A DNA stretch of 64,000 bases, taken from the NCBI GenBank assembly GCA_907163375.1, contig CAJQUW010007096.1, forward strand, positions 1 to 64,000. Reading direction: 5' to 3'. The position numbers and the translations under genes are program-made. The notes beneath the pieces were generated by a model that made no database searches, was not told the DNA's origin, and saw only the letters and a program-made list of their open reading frames with translations. Shown one piece after another: positions 37,165 through 50,006 of this stretch. Numbering within the stretch: position 1 is the first letter of the stretch; every line of letters begins with the position of its first letter. The DNA is from Prostheceraeus crozeri (taxonomy: Eukaryota > Platyhelminthes > Polycladida > Euryleptidae).

Positions 37165-37182
37165 ATCCCGGCTGAGCCCCCA
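37165..37182 (-). other. Primer-binding site of the LTR fossil
   Basis: Read on the minus strand, TGGGGGCTCAGCCGGGAT lies four bases after the LTR end. It closely resembles the primer site complementary to tRNA-Pro known from several retroelements, differing at two bases from the well-known mammalian retroviral version. Confidence 0.6.
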
Positions 37183-37186
37183 ATTA

Positions 37187-37663
37187 TGTTATGACTTATA
37201 CTTTTATTGAAGGACAAAAACATACGTTCCCCGATGACAGGGTCCAGTGGTACAAGCAATAACACAAAGCAGCCCTTAAAAGGGCAAGTTAGGCGTTCAC
37301 AGTTCGTAATGCAGCGACAGTTCGGTACTTGACAGCAGCAGGCTTGACTGAGACAACGGGAGAGAGAATGAGAGCGCGCCGGTCCTCCAGGGCCAGTTAT
37401 TGCGCTGGGCGTGTTGGTGCGTCTTGGCTTGTCGGCGTTGCCGCTCAATCAGCCACGCTAAGAGAAATACGCCGGTTCTCGTCTCACGATACGCTAGATA
37501 TTGGGCGTCGAGCGCTCTTGGCTGGCGCTTTTTAAAGTCAGTTGAGAGGGGAACAATCGATGTCATCCCAGTGTCTTTCGTTGCGGCATGGGTAAGCGCG
37601 CGCGGGAGTGAAACTTCACTTGACCTTCGTTGCGGTATGTAAAAGTGATGACGCAGCAGATAA
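37187..37663 (-). repeat. LTR sequence, minus orientation
   Basis: The reverse complement of the LTR, beginning TGTTATGACTTATAC on the + strand. Including an AATAAAAGTATAAG polyadenylation region, it carries the end of the LTR that adjoins the primer site and gag-like frame. Confidence 0.85.
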
Positions 37664-38541
37664 TGCGAAATTTAGCTGCTACTTTCCAACGTCTTGTTAG
37701 CCAAATTATTAACGGCTTAGAAGGTTGTGCTGCTTACCTTGATGATTTAGTCATTTTCAGTTCCTCATGGGACAATCATGTTAATCAAATCGAAAATTTG
37801 ATGATTAGACTAAATTCCGCCAACCTTACTATCAACTTGAAAAAGTGTGAGTTTGGAAAAGCACTAGTTCAATACCTCGGTCACGAAGTAGGATATGGTT
37901 CAGTTAAACCTATTGAATCAAAAGTTGAATCAATCTGTAACTTCACTCGTCCTACTACTAAACGAGAGTTAAGGCGTTTCTTATGCATGGCTGGATTCTA
38001 CAGACGTTTTTGTAGAAATTTTTCTCAAGTTGCTTCGCCACTTACTAACCTAACCAGTGCTAAGGTTGAATTTCTATGGACTGACGAATGCGAAAAATCA
38101 TTCCAGAATATTAAGATGTTATTAACGTCTCCTCCTGTATTAAAGTCTCCTGATATGAAAAAACCGTTTATCCTTACTGTAGATGCAAGTGATTTAGGAG
38201 TTGGAGCCATCTTATCACAGAATCATAATGAGGTTGATCACCCAGTGTCCTACTTTTCAAAAAAATTTGATAGGCACCAAAAACGTTATTCAACTATAGA
38301 AAAGGAAGCATATGGCTTGATCTCAGCGCTAAAACACTTTTCTGTATACTTGAGTACTACTGCGTTTCGGACTGTCGTTCTTACCGATCATAACCCAATT
38401 GTGTTTATGGACAAAATGAAGGATAGGAATATGCGGATCCTAAGATGGAGTCTCAGTATTCAAGACTTTGACCTCGACATCAAGCACATACGAGGACGAG
38501 ACAATGTGGTTGCCGACTGCCTTTCTCGCGCATGTCTTTAA
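37664..38541 (+). pseudogene. Reverse transcriptase/RNase H part of the LTR fossil
   Basis: The translation includes the catalytic AYLDDLVIFS box of a gypsy-type reverse transcriptase, the connection with FLCMAGFYRRFCRNFS, and RNase H landmarks TVDASDLGVGAILSQ and VLTDHNPIVF. These motifs and their order identify Ty3/gypsy pol. It is a part of the rearranged fossil and not a host gene. Confidence 0.85.
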
Positions 38542-38772
38542 AGGCAGGCATGGACTCAAGCTGCTGCTACCTCAAAACCTACGATCCCTTCAAGCCCTTC
38601 GACGTCCTACCAATCAATTCCAAATCTGCTATCCCTTCAAGCAATCCGATACCCTCAAGTTTGGAACCCAGCCTCTACGAGCCGTTGCTGCAGTGAAGTT
38701 TTGTTACTGATCACTGATTTGACTCTGAATAAAAATTCACGCTGAATTTTTATTCATTTAGAGCGTTGGAGG

Positions 38773-39529
38773 TGTGACGCATTCTCAATTTCTCAATTAT
38801 CTGCTGCGTCATCACTTTTACATACCGCAACGAAGGTCAAGTGAAGTTTCACTCCCGCGCGCGCTTACCCATGCCGCAACGAAAGACACTGGGATGACAT
38901 CGATTGTTCCCCTCTCAACTGACTTTAAAAAGCGCCAGCCAAGAGCGCTCGACGCCCAATATCTAGCGTATCGTGAGACGAGAACCGGCGTATTTCTCTT
39001 AGCGTGGCTGATTGAGCGGCAACGCCGACAAGCCAAGACGCACCAACACGCCCAGCGCACAAACTGGCCCTGGAGGACCGGCGCAACGAAGGTCAAGTGA
39101 AGTTTCACTCCCGCGCGCGCTTACCCATGCCGCAACGAAAGACACTGGGATGACATCGATTGTTCCCCTCTCAACTGACTTTAAAAAGCGCCAGCCAAGA
39201 GCGCTCGACGCCCAATATCTAGCGTATCGTGAGACGAGAACCGGCGTATTTCTCTTAGCGTGGCTGATTGAGCGGCAACGTCGACAAGCCAAGACGCACC
39301 AACACGCCCAGCGCAATAACTGGCCCTGGAGGACCGGCGCGCTCTCATTCTCTCTCCCGTTGTCTCAGTCAAGCCTGCTGCTGTCAAGTACCGAACTGTC
39401 GCTGCATTACGAACTGTGAACGCCTAACTTGCCCTTTTAAGGGCTGCTTTGTGTTATTGCTTGTACCACTGGACCCTGTCATCGGGGAACGTATGTTTTT
39501 GTCCTTCAATAAAAGTATAAGTCATAACA
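38773..39529 (+). repeat. Two adjoining LTR blocks at the right side of the fossil
   Basis: Blocks 38773-39083 and 39084-39529 are tandem and in the same orientation. The second ends in CATAACA. At one site (CACAAAC versus CAATAAC) the four LTR blocks of the fossil fall into two types: 35510-35908 and the first block here share one, while 37187-37663 and the second block here share the other. Confidence 0.8.
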
Positions 39530-39755
39530 TAATACAGTATACAATTAATTACTGGTGGGCAGTGACATGTTCCTAAGGTAAAGTCAAAGGCAGAACATTA
39601 GCTCGTGTAGCACAGAAACATTACATTATACACCATCATGCTGTTTATGAAGCTGGATTCCGGTTGATAAAGTGTAATAAGGGCTGTTGTTTTGGAGCAT
39701 CTTTTCACGAAATCCATGTTAGCTTGCACCAAAAGATCGAATGAGGTATGTATTG

Positions 39756-41744
39756 AGGTACGTTCACACATGAGAGCTGATAGCTGATATACGTAATTGA
39801 GCAATCGGCCAATCAAATGCCTAAACTGAGGTTTTCGTTGCCGACTTCAAACGTCAGTCAAGTTACTGTAACGAGCACAACTGTTAAGTGTGACCAATCC
39901 TGAGAGTAAACATCAACTTCGATGGTCTTCGGTGCGGGCGTCGAAGAATTTTGGACGTGGTAAATATAGGTGTCAGCTGGGAGATATTGTGACCGGGTCA
40001 TTATAGTAACTTTGATGAACGCCCTGATTGTTGCACATTATAGAAGCTTCTAAGAAACTTCTGTATAGTGTGATCACCCCTGAGAGCTCAACTATCAGCT
40101 TCGAACATCTATCAGCAAAAGTATAATGCATACCAACTTTTCTGAGACCTCAGAATAGAAGAAGTCCAATATGTTTTCCAATATGTGTTCATAGACTTCC
40201 TTGTCTTTTTTGCGCAATCAAAGCATATGAAACACCTAATTGTGACTGAAAGGGAATCAATAAAGGGTCATCTCATCAGCAACCTCCCTTGATAGGTCAC
40301 AACCTTTCGGTGTTATTTGAAATGTAAGCTTGATAAATTGATGTTTTTATGGTACTAGTTGATGTTATAATATTTTTTAATCTGATTTATCTAAGATTGC
40401 ATGTTATTATCATTCCTGAGTTGTAAATTAAGCTGTATACAATTTTCACATGACCATTGCTTCATTGTTCAAAGTCATGTAACAAATCAATTGCCTATCA
40501 AACCGGCAGATCAAGTTTCCAGTACCATTTCTTAAGGTAATTACGATAAATATCCGCATATTATAATAATACAATTGGAAAATGTGGAGGTTTATCAGAT
40601 TAGTTGTTCATAACGATTCAAGATCATGTCATTCTAAGGTAAAGTAGTCTCGACGCTCATTGTATTAGTAGGCTATAGATCAAAGTCTTTCCATTCATCA
40701 TTATTCGAATTTCACAAAAGAATAATGCTTTAATGATGTGTTATCGTGATAGAAACACTGAAATGAGAGAATCATAGTAAGATCAGTTGCTGTCGTCAAG
40801 CGGTTGTGTGTGAATTTCGACGAGTGCTTAGACTTTTAAATGATGAATAGGTTAAAGTAAGGTAATTGCCTCCCTCCCTATTGTTTTCCCAACAGTCATA
40901 GGAGATATAGAATATTTCAACTCTACGAGCTATACCTATTTATAAAATGTGCTAGGTTCAAAAGTCGTTCCACTTAATTTGTTTGTAAATTACATACGAT
41001 GGTTTAATCATATATGCTACTTCTGTTGAAATATTTTTACAAATGTAAAATGATTTTGTGACGCAATCGAATATCATCTAGATATTTTCAAAAAAAGAAA
41101 TATATATGTGTGTGTAGTAGATATCAGTGATCAAGACTAAAATCTGCATTTTTCTCGATTTTGCGTATTTATTGACCAATAATGTGATGAGGAGTAACCG
41201 ATAGGGGCTGAAGCTCCCTATGCTTAAGGGGTAAGACGCCCCGGGGGCACTTTGCTCACATAGTAGGCCTATTATTTGAGGTTTGACAAATGTATTCCAT
41301 TGATTATTGACATACTGACCTTATTCATTTCAAGTTCACGAATTTCCTCTACGGTAGAATCTGGTATAAATATGTCCAATAAGTTCATAGAAAGTCATTT
41401 TTGCTTAGAGGAGGCGTCGTATCCCACTCTACCGTACCGGTAGGCCTAATTATCAATCTACACCAGAATTTGCAATAGCTTCTACTTTGTCATTCAGATA
41501 TTCGAATTATCTGAAATTCTGATCGCACTGTATGAGAGTCATTATTATTAGTGGAACGCATCGAACGGAGAATTTTGGGATAGAATAAAGAGGAGCGACA
41601 CGACCACAGACTTAATTCTAGGAGAAATTCGTGAGAATGAGGGGCGGGATTTGTCTCAACTCTCAAGTGTGAGAGAGTTCTATCAGCTATTAGGATAAAC
41701 GGAGATCATCTATCAGCTATCAGCTCTCATGTGTGAACGTACCT
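39756..41744. mobile_element. 2-kb non-autonomous DNA transposon with 34-bp inverted ends
   Basis: The first 34 bases (starting AGGTACGTTCACACATGAGA) are the perfect reverse complement of the last 34. The trinucleotide TTG lies directly outside both ends (39753-39755 and 41745-41747), a possible 3-bp target duplication as made by PIF/Harbinger-type elements. Motifs related to the ends (GTGTGA...CCTGAGAG, CTATCAGC) recur inside the left part. No coding sequence is seen. A 3-bp duplication is short enough to be chance. Confidence 0.75.
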
Positions 41745-44263
41745 TTGGTCTCCGTCAGTACTATCTTTCAAAAATCTCTGAAGGCAAAAGGGATTTTGCA
41801 ATTGGTTTCAAGTTGGAGAGCTCACATCTTCGAATTTGGAGTTCGGCTTAAACGCACGATTCTTCTATATACAATAAGATAATTCCGATGGATTAAAGAA
41901 ATTGTGTCCGAGCTCATAAACATAATGCTAAATTGAGCATATTCTATGCAAACTCTGTGTTTCCTGACATATGAGAAACTAATATATTAATAAATGACTT
42001 ACACGGAGACTGCAGGAATTCCGGCGTAATCTCATGGATGAGAATACGTTGTGTGAATTCCTTAATTCCATAATATGATTGAGCAAAATTTTATCATCCA
42101 GTATTTTGACTACGTCTGATTCGGTCAAGCAAGGCATCAAAGTAAATCGACATTATCGGAACAGAGAGCGTTTTTGCTCTAGGGATTTATTGGGAGCTCT
42201 GGATTGCGACATAGATAATGTGTCATATATCAAATAATCGAAAGCATTACGTAACTCTTCATCTTCCATACCAGTGATCATGAAATAAGAGAAACAACTA
42301 TCTCGAAGCTCCTCAGATCGTTCAATTGGACGTACTGATCTAAAGTGCACTGAGTGATAATATTTTTATTATTAATTCGGATCTATCATACAATGAAAGG
42401 TGCAACGAATGCATTAAATGAAAAAGCTTTTAAGGCCAAAAATTAGTAAAAGCTTATTCACAACAACTGATGATTTTCGTCATTATTAAATTTAAACGTT
42501 TTTCAAGTTGCAATAGAATATTATGCTACTGATCGAAATTCTCAAAATTGTTTCTATATAGACCTGACGAACACGGCTATTAGGATGATACTAAAGCATC
42601 CTAAATGGCTTATCCGAACACCAGGGAAATGCTAACGTGTCTCTTGATCCATATTTAGGAATCTCTTGACCCCTACTCTGCCTTCATTTCGGAGAAAATA
42701 ACCAAAGCGTTTGATCTCCGGGTTTGATATTTTCATAATAACGTCCACTCATCTCTCAGTGCTCACCAGGCGTATATTTTATAGCCATAACTCATGGAAT
42801 ACTCATGGGAAACAAAGATTATTATTCAAGTTCCACAAGCGCTATTTTGACCTTTGATACTTAAAGCATAAACAACCTTTAATAATAAAGCAATAACAGA
42901 AAAAGATGTGAAATCTATCAGGGTTAGAAGCGTGACAAAAATGATTATTGTAGCAGATTATCAATTTCCGCTAAATTCAAGCTATTATAAATTTTAGAAT
43001 GATGTGATGACATGTAAATGGCATCCCATTCCCAGACCCCAGTGGTTTGTTTAATCATCACATTAATGGAGTTAATGGAGTCAGTGCTATCAGTGTGTGC
43101 CTGTATCGACTACTTTTTTTACAAATCCAGAAAATTGCATAATATGAACAAAATGTCGTCAACAAGGCCTTTCGATCTGCTCTGTTTCATGCCGAACAGA
43201 TATGACAATAACGTAGAACAGATCATAAACAACTCTACCCTGCAAGCTGAACCCTGCTAAAAACAACGAAAATATTAGTAAAACTTTATAGAATATCATC
43301 AAAATATTCCGCTAATATTATATAAATTTGATGAAGCTGCGATCTCATGAATAATATTTACCATTAGAAAATGGTAGCTCTTCTTCTGGATTTTTTCTGT
43401 TTCGATCGAGAAAAAAACAATAAGAGCGTCAGTAAACTAATTTTAGCTCTTCTTTTCACTGTTTTTCTGCGTATAGTTTACTGCAACGATGCGTAAGCAA
43501 TTTGCAGAATAGCTCTGAACAAATAAAGTACGTTGTAATTTGAAGACGCGACAGCGCAGACGGTGAAGAGACCTGCGACCCGTTGGAAACCAACCTTAAG
43601 CCAAAGCACATGTACACTTCAAACTGCGCACCGTTGAAAACATCTTTGACGACGTCTTTATAGGAGGATTGATGGCGTCACTGAACAGCAGCAATTACTT
43701 TCGCGGTTTTCTTCTGCTCTTACTGTAAAAACAATGACCTGCTAATTTTGGAGGATTTTCAGTGTGTAAACCTACATTTAACAATGCCGCAATTTTTCTG
43801 TAACTGCGCTATCCTGAATACTTTCCTGAACTATTGACAAGTTTGAGTGGGTAGTCTTCTTACACTGAGAAGTCATGCCAAGTTAGGGTCAGTCATAGAG
43901 TAAGTATCTGCATATAGTGTAAGTAAGTGTCGACCTGTAAAATGTCGACCAAAGATATTTAATATATAAAGGACTAAATAGGAAATAAACGTATTTTTAC
44001 TTGTATGCAACGAAGTCAGTAAGATTCAGCTGATATTGCAAGACTTTGAAAATATTTGTAAGCGAGCAATAGAATTTGCTTTTCACTGCCTGTTTTTAGT
44101 AATTGCAGAAACAAGAACAAGAAACAAAAAATGTGACGTTTGCAAAATATTTGGGGATGACTTTCTGTGACTGAATGAGTACAAGACTTAACAAAATAAT
44201 TCTAAATTACTTTTCTAAAACCGCGTCTTTGCTTGTGATCATGCAGTTGTTTCTTTGTAACAG

Positions 44264-44380
44264 GTATGGGGCCTGGCTGTGGTAACATGCTGCTGTGCCC
44301 ACCGGTGCCCGGCCTTATCACTAACGCCAGACGTGATTGCCAAGCTTGGTATTAATCTAACGTGTGCATGTGGTTTTGCG
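44264..44380 (+). other. Candidate alternative (poison) exon inside intron 2
   Basis: A GC-rich 117-base island in AT-rich DNA. It is preceded by a pyrimidine-rich acceptor (GTTTCTTTGTAACAG) and followed by a strong donor (GTAAGA). One frame is open through all 39 codons. Exon 2 of the transporter ends in phase 1, however, and in that phase the island gives 30 residues and then a TAA stop. If spliced in, it would truncate the transporter and mark the transcript for decay. It could instead be an exon of a non-coding transcript, or chance. Confidence 0.35.
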
Positions 44381-45059
44381 GTAAGAAATCACATGAAACA
44401 ACAGAAAAAATAAAAATGAACTATCAAAAAATTTGGTATGAAATTGAATTAAGCAAATAAAAAAAACCAAGACATGCTACGTATGTTATACAATGTACAT
44501 TGACAGATTTGCGATGATCGATTCCACATGAAGGTTGGCCCTAAAATACACTCTGTTAATTATTTGCAATACATTGACCAATATTGTAGTTTCAGTCTGG
44601 TGAATAGCTCGAAGAGCGTTGTTGACATGGATGAGTCTGGTTAATAGCTTATTCGTTGGCGTAATATTCGCATATTCTCTGAAACTGTTAATATAGCCAT
44701 GAATTAATTTATATAGAGTGAATTGGGTGTTTATCAATTAATCTCCCATCAGCCTTCATGTGAATAATTCCCTTCCACTTGGATTGATGGTACTGCCATA
44801 AATTGCTGTACATGTATATTACCGCTGTTATCTTTAAAAATTCTTTTCAGAGAAACTACTGAATGACAAATCTTAAAATTTGATACATGATATCAATGAC
44901 TAATGGTTTATATAATATGCCATTTCAGAGGCTTTTTGTCACATCACACATCGCACAGCCAACAAAATATCAATATCGTCTCATTGCCGCAATTTTGCCA
45001 CGATAACTAACGACCGAAACTCTTCTCGCAGTTGGGGGACTTCATTTCTCATCTAGCCT

Positions 45060-45415
45060 TTTTAAACTATTAAATATCTTTGATGTCGACTCAAAGAAAT
45101 GTCAGCAAACAGTGAACATTGTTCTATCAAAATATTCATTTTTTTGCTATGATTGCGTTCCGGCGGTCTAAAAAATATTTGATCACAGAAAGCTAAATTT
45201 TGCAAATCATTCCTGTGTTTAGATGCTAGCGATTTGGTGCATCAGACTTTGATAATGAAGTACATGCAGTATGCATCTGATTGAATATCAAGAAGATTGA
45301 AAATTCACTATCAACTGTCTTAATTGCAGGGAAATTAAGCTGATTATATCAAGGAAAAATCAAAAAAGCATTATAATGCAAGTCTTTATACTAAAGTTGA
45401 GATCCTATTCTGCCT
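45060..45415 (+). repeat. Dispersed repeat, copy 1
   Basis: About 350 bases homologous to 56085-56435 in the same orientation. Shared landmarks in order: GTCGAC(T/C)CAAA, CGTTCC(G/T)GCGGTCTAAAA, ATATTTGATCAC, ATTCCTGTGTTTA, ATCAAGGA and GCATTATAATGC. No open frame and no clear terminal repeats. The family is unknown. Confidence 0.65.
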
Positions 45416-46811
45416 CTTGACTGAAACTGCAAGTTTGCCAACTTAGCAAATCTAGTCATTAGTCTTTTTCCACCTGAGTAAATGGATCTGTAAAGGTAAG
45501 ACTCTTGTCCAAATTGTTAACCAGCAGACTGCTGCAACTACGGCCAATCAAAATCACTATGCAAAATTGAGTGTTTAATGGTTAGAATGATAATACTCCT
45601 TGCTGTTAGAATTCAGCTATTTTTATGTGAATTAATTAAATTTTCATAGGCATGTGATTATATGATTCACTAAATCTATGCTTGATTTCTTATCTGAATC
45701 TGAAAAATATTCTGATGATCATTATGATGTTCTGATCAATATTCTGATGATTAATTACGATCATTAATTATCTTTGATTCTGATACTTTGCCTTTTCAGT
45801 GGCAGATAGTTTGTGACATGATCAAACTCAGGAAAATTTTCATATTAATAAGGCTGAGGTTTAAAGGTTAAATAAAGTTGAGATCTTATTCTGCTTTAAA
45901 GTTGAGATATATTCATGTCACCCATCGAGTTGCCAATTTAATAAATATATGTACTACCTCATCAAAGTTGTAATGACAAGGAGGATTTGTAAAATGCTAT
46001 TTTTTCTACTGTATTGCTATCATGAGCAGTCAATTCCGTGTTACTTTCTCCAAAACTGCATAAATTTGCATATCTCACATTGGCCATTGGATCACAACTT
46101 GGTGAGTTAATTTAATGAAATCGAAACTGTATGCACATTGGATATTTGATTAATACTGAGTTGCTACTAATACCGAACTCTATGGGCTTAGCAAAGTTCC
46201 CTCGGTACTTCTGTCACGATGAGCGGCCATCAACCAACCGAGCTATCCAACCATCTCATGCACCAAATATATTGCTAATTGTCTTTCCTAATGCATTGAC
46301 TGGATTATTTGAGCGGTGTTGAATCAGTATATTCTCAAGCTTGTTCGACTTCTTTCTTGACATTTTGTGGGAAACACAAGCGAGTTGCTGCCTTTTAAAC
46401 GGACGGTATTTTCCATGAGACGGAATTCTAACATGGAGTAAATCCCTCATCAATAATTGTCATCAGGAAAGATAGCAACTTACTTCGACTGGTTTGAGAG
46501 AAACATCATTACCTGGCTTAGCGTTAGACAATTATCATGATAAACCAAATGTAAAGGAGTAGCGACGAATGATGGAAAGAAATGTGACAGTCATTCGAGT
46601 AAAATATCTAAAAACGGATTCAAAGACTCATTGAACCGAAATACAAGCAGTTTAAAAGGCAATATGCATCAATTTTTAGTCAGATATTACATAGTTGACG
46701 ACCGGACACGACATTAGAGCCGGTGTTGTCTCAGTCATTTTTCATATGAAATTAGAGTGCTTTCAATATATGCTGCAGTCATATCACTCAACACTCAGCA
46801 AGGAATCATCA

Positions 46812-47104
46812 TAGGACATCATAGGAAATGATCTGAAGACAATCCATGTCAAAAATGATGACTCTGGGCTTAGTACGTTTCGTTTAATCGGAGAAAACAT
46901 ACAAAATTTCATTTTAGCCAAAAACTGCAATCTGCGTCCCATTGGATCTACATGTGTTTTTCTTTAATCTTGTCTGACAAGAAGAGGAACTCACCAGAGC
47001 TCGGCAGACGGGCTGATTCGTAGTAGGCATAGGGTTTACATCGCTCTGTGAAAGTCTCACTTTCGACCTCGTTCCGTGCAGAAGCTCGTTCTGGCTGCCG
47101 GACT
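46812..47104 (-). repeat. Solo arm of the foldback family
   Basis: About 290 bases match the right arm of copy B (2321-2618), ending GGCTGCCGGACTA. No left arm is found in the preceding several hundred bases. It is either a half-deleted foldback element or a stand-alone arm. Confidence 0.8.
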
Positions 47105-48469
47105 ATCAGTTCCAAAATCAGTTGAATTTGTTTTCCTGCAGAATTGTTTTCAATAATTTCCATGCAAATAATTACGTAACACAGCAATAAGAATGCGTGC
47201 GCAATTCAGAACGGCAGAACTTTGGCGATTGACAAGGGAACAGATATTTACAGAATAAGAAAGGCATGCTATCGAAAGGTAATTCATTTCATTAAATGAC
47301 ATGATTCTATTTAAAACCGCAACATTTCCAGGAATATGTTCTTTGAGTGTATGCGAAGTTGCAAGAGTAATTTCCAAGCTTTCGCAATTTCTTCTTTACG
47401 AACAGATGTGTCTCCGACTTCATAATTAATCTTGGTATTCGTGGAGAGACGAAATGGATCAAAGAGCGCCTAGCGATATTCAATGACAGACTTTCACTCA
47501 TTGACCATTTATGTGAATACCATTTCCCCTCCAAATGTTGCTTGTAACGAACTTATTAATTATTCCTTTAAACCATCAAAATGACTCTCTCTAGAATACC
47601 ACAGACGAAAGTCATCTGTTCTTATCAAATTTTTGTCCCACTCTCAATTCCTAGGGTCGAGCCAGACAGTGGAGGATAATCTCTAATATCCATGGTAACT
47701 CTGATGATTGAAAGATAAAAGTGTTCCCACTCTGATGATTGAGAGGGGCCAGTGTTCCCTATAGGGCAGATTTGAATTATTTTCTTTCAGTTTGTTAGTC
47801 CATATCACTAGTAACTCAGCTGCGGGATCAGTCAGTGTCTGATTGAACTATCTATGATGGTAGCTGCCCTCCTTTTATATGCATTTTTCTGGCAGTTTGA
47901 TGTCCAAGCGACAATATGTAGTGCATATACGCTAAGGTTGCTCCACTTGGTTGGAAAAAAGTTGGCAATTTATATACATGTAGCCAGACAGAGCGCATGT
48001 GTCTGAGAAAGGAACTGAACGTTTGCCGGCGCTTTGCAGGTCCGTTTGTCCAAACAGACTCTCGCATTGAATACTCAACAATTACATTTACATCGAAGAA
48101 TATCTTTCATATTATGAATGAGGAGACAATGTGCAGCGACATGCACTTTGAAGATGTCACTACTCTGTGTATACCAATGACAGTCAACAAATGTTAAAAT
48201 CGCAGTAAACATGATGAATTAGATACACCATTTTGTTTCACGCATTCATAACTTCAATGAAGATGGTTGTTATCCAAGCGGGTCTTTGTTTAGGCAAGCA
48301 CTCAGACAAACTTTCAGTTCCTTTCTCAAACACCTACTTGTCGTGACTACATTTGCTAAAATCAATAATCTTTCCAGCTGAGTGCAGCCCTTTGGTATAA
48401 GCTCTATAAATTATTTGATAAATTCATCGTCTAAATTTTATTTTATCAGCTCATGATATTCCATTTCAG

Positions 48470-48544
48470 GTCTTCCATTCGCATTAGCTGAGGCTGGAGC
48501 AGGACTAGGCACTTTGCTTATCATTATTGTCGGAGTGGCTTCAG
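48470..48544 (+). CDS. SLC38A11: SLC38A11-like transporter, coding exon 3
   Basis: Acceptor CCATTTCAG, donor GTAAGT, phase 1 to phase 1. It completes helix 1 with LPFALAEAGAG and encodes most of helix 2, LGTLLIIIVGVAS. Human SLC38A11 has LPYSMKQAGFPLGILLLFWVSYVT at this place. The LP pair directly after GSGIIG is conserved across the family. Confidence 0.92.
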
Positions 48545-50006
48545 GTAAGTAGATAAAGATAGACAATAGGCCCACTTAAAGGAGGCTGAATCTAATTTCA
48601 AATTTCTCTACAAAGCGATGTCGTGCTCTCTACAAGTATTAGTCCTGCTTACTAGGGATGGTCAGCCTGCCTGATTACGCATAGCTAACTTTTGACCATG
48701 GCGATGTAGCCATCTGACAGGTCACTTGTCACTTGCACGTATCAATGAACCCGCGCACCATAGTTTGGGCCGCAGTAGCACAATTAATTATTCTTGACTT
48801 CCTCAAAGTGCTTAATCATTATTAGATTGAATTTCATGACGAACATGAGATGAGTAGTACTCGATATTTCATATTTGAATAGAAATATAGCCTAATGTAT
48901 TTTAATAAATGCTTGTATTCAGAATTATTCAAATATCGCAGTGTAAGTGCGAATGATCACATGGAAGGCGTTTAACTGTAGAACGCAGGCACATGATTAA
49001 AGATTCCTTTTTTTAATTTTTTGTCTAACATAAAAGGACGGGACTTTAGCGTGTGGGATATCAATCAGCATCTCGACAGCTTGGAAGCAGGATTCTGCAA
49101 TTTATGTCATTCTACCTGCATAAAAACCAATTTGCGAAAGAAAGAACCAAAGTCGTAATTGTAACTATGTTACAGAGGTCGGCTGGCCACCTTCAACCAC
49201 CACTAGCGGGCCACGAATCCCGCCTGCTACAAGCGACACAGAAAAGCAGAATATTCATTTTGTTCAATTATTCACGTAGATTGTGAGTTGTGAATTTAAG
49301 TCTACAAAAGATTCCGAGAGCGCTATCTACAAATCATATCAACATTTTTATCTGATAATGATTATTCAAATCTTCAATAGTAGTAAAACTTGGTATTTTG
49401 TGAAAACATAGGTGTCTTTTAATGATGAACATACAAGAATTAAGACAATTCAGTTAATAATAAAATTTGAAATTCTTAAATCTCAGAAATCTTCTAAATT
49501 ACGGACCTCACTGAGAGTGGTTGAGAACGTCTATCGCCAAGCAAGAGGTAGTCAAAGCATCTATGCTACTTGCTGAGCGTGTTCAGTTGACTCGTGGTTG
49601 TAATCCTGGGCTGATGAAAATTTGAAAATTGAAAAATGCGATAATTAGGCGAGCTTCCATATTTTGCATTTTCAAGCCTGTGCTATTCTAGGCTTATAAG
49701 AGAATATGTCATGTACGTTGTAGTGCTTTAAGCATTTTGCAATCTTTTACATTAACGCATGGGCTGAATGACTGAATGGCTTGAATGACGAATTTATACA
49801 GTAGACTTTGCACTTTTTTTAGCCTGCTAGTCTCGTGAATTCGGCCTGAATAAATTCGATAAGGATACTATATACGAGCAGCGATAGCATGGAAAAGTAG
49901 AGGTATCATTTATTAAGGTAAAATTAATTCTTTTCATCCCCCCACAAATTCCCTCTCATTGGAAAAATTAATCCCTATGTTAATTGTGAGTTGTCTTGTT
50001 TTGCAG
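48545..50006 (+). other. Intron 3 of the transporter gene
   Basis: 1.46 kb, GTAAGT to TTGCAG. No feature recognised inside. Confidence 0.85.

Larger units (their letters stand above)
35510..39529. mobile_element. Rearranged Ty3/gypsy-type LTR retrotransposon fossil
   Basis: A mosaic of parts from one family: LTR sequence (+) at 35510-35908, gag-like frame (-) at about 35911-36977, leader and primer site (-) to 37187, LTR (-) at 37187-37663, reverse transcriptase and RNase H (+) at 37664-38541, then LTR sequence (+) at 38773-39083 and 39084-39529. The LTR runs TGTGACG...CATAACA. The parts do not share one orientation, so the element is broken, with about four large rearrangement breaks. LTR copies are nearly identical, which points to a young age. 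Confidence 0.85.
22915..48469 (+). other. Intron 2 of the transporter gene, 25.5 kb
   Basis: Runs from GTGAGT to CCATTTCAG. It contains a tRNA-like sequence, nested LINEs, a second LINE, an LTR fossil, a 2-kb inverted-repeat element, a candidate extra exon, a dispersed repeat and a foldback arm. The stretches 28600-32050, 33490-35330, 41750-44260 and 45420-46810 hold nothing else I recognise. Confidence 0.8.

Noticed and set aside
35555-39387. Arg/Ser-rich open frames in GC-rich DNA
   Set aside because: All lie in LTR sequence and recur in each LTR block on either strand; they are not genes.
43672-43728. Small frame starting MASLNSSNYF with a hydrophobic end, resembling a signal peptide
   Set aside because: Eighteen codons only, and joining it to the exon-like island at 44264 gives an early stop.
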